From positions 1,018,154 to 1,082,153 of the forward strand of contig NZ_JAAWWL010000001.1 of the NCBI RefSeq assembly GCF_012272815.1: a stretch of DNA of 64,000 bases. Reading direction: 5' to 3'. Below, piece by piece: positions 63,631 through 64,000 of this stretch (the first letter of the stretch is position 1; each line of letters starts with the position of its first letter). Origin of the DNA: Croceivirga thetidis (GTDB lineage Bacteria > Bacteroidota > Bacteroidia > Flavobacteriales > Flavobacteriaceae). Made by a program: the position numbers and the translations under genes. The notes under the pieces were generated by a model. That model had not been told where the DNA came from and made no database searches. It saw nothing but the letters and a program-made list of their open reading frames with translations.

Positions 63631-64000
63631 ATTTCCATGGTGGATAAGGGTTCCACTGCTGTTTTTCATTATTTGGGGATTATTGGAATATTTCATTGAC
63701 GCTGGCGACTCACTCGCCATTATAAAATACCCTGTAACACAGTTTTTCCTTCTTATGGTATTACTGATTTTGATTGCTATTGAGGCCATACTCAAATCAG
63801 TAGAGAATGTAATGTTCCAAACACTATCTGAAGAAGCCAAAGCGCGTTATCTACAAACTAAGAATAAAAAAGTAGAATGGACTTGGGGTAAAAATCTATT
63901 TAAGAAGCTCACGAAAAGTCGAGCTATCGAACAAGAGGGTGAGATTATCTTGGACCATAATTACGATGGTATTCGAGAACTCGATAACGTATTGCCACCA
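63621..64000 (+). CDS. ccoP: cbb3 oxidase subunit III (CcoP), N-terminal part
   Basis: The frame starts at ATG 63621 and is open to the window edge, giving 126 residues. It has two hydrophobic helices (about 9-27 and 40-61) and the CcoP hallmark LDHNYDGIRELDNVLPP at the very end, which precedes the two cytochrome c domains in known CcoP proteins. Those domains lie outside the window. The start overlaps the CcoQ-like gene. Confidence 0.92.

Overview
The window is about 64 kb of low-G+C chromosome from a marine-type member of the Flavobacteriaceae (Bacteroidota). The evidence is a type IX secretion (T9SS) gliding adhesin locus with gliding-type C-terminal sorting domains, PorP/SprF outer-membrane proteins, promoters of the TTTG/TAnnTTTG type, a fused CcoN-CcoO oxidase, an outer-membrane beta-barrel receptor with a carboxypeptidase-like N-terminal domain, and a near absence of Shine-Dalgarno sequences. 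Species cannot be fixed from the sequence alone.

Layout. 1-18.5 kb: one tight plus-strand operon of a 5'-truncated surface protein, a PorP/SprF protein fused to a coiled coil and an SPOR-like domain, a 4769-residue SprB-like repeat adhesin, and a second PorP/SprF. folB and tRNA-Cys follow. 19-22 kb: a LysE-type exporter and RNase R on the minus strand, then a 575-bp very AT-rich spacer. 22.5-26.4 kb: an ElaA-type acetyltransferase, a small nuclease-like protein, a type II restriction-modification pair and an exported hydrolase. 26.5-34 kb: a signalling block (PAS histidine kinase, single-domain response regulator, 1691-residue CheB-CheR-PAS-kinase). 34-40.6 kb: rnpA with a C-terminal processing protease, then a minus-strand operon of a metallo-beta-lactamase-fold hydrolase, a subtilase lipoprotein and an M1 peptidase, closed by a terminator. 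40.7-52.5 kb: housekeeping genes (antiporter, lepA, outer-membrane receptor, TolB-like lipoprotein, M28 peptidase, dusB, FtsX-type permease, rbfA, methylmalonyl-CoA epimerase) ending in a CAU tRNA gene.

52.6-56.5 kb is accessory DNA directly downstream of that tRNA gene. It holds two small membrane proteins, two decayed small genes not visible as ordinary ORFs (one a 77-codon frame broken by a single TAG), an 86-residue orphan, and a two-gene cassette of unknown function (308 + 244 residues, ATGA overlap). The cassette's promoter is covered by nested inverted repeats, and it is the best candidate here for an undescribed system.

56.5-64 kb is a microaerobic respiration block: a universal stress protein, a Crp/Fnr regulator, the CcoI copper ATPase, CcoS, fused CcoNO, a CcoQ-like subunit and a 3'-truncated CcoP. 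Two near-identical palindromes (TGACAnnTGTCA) lie at exactly the same distance from the -7 boxes of the usp and fnr genes, suggesting that the local Crp/Fnr protein activates both.
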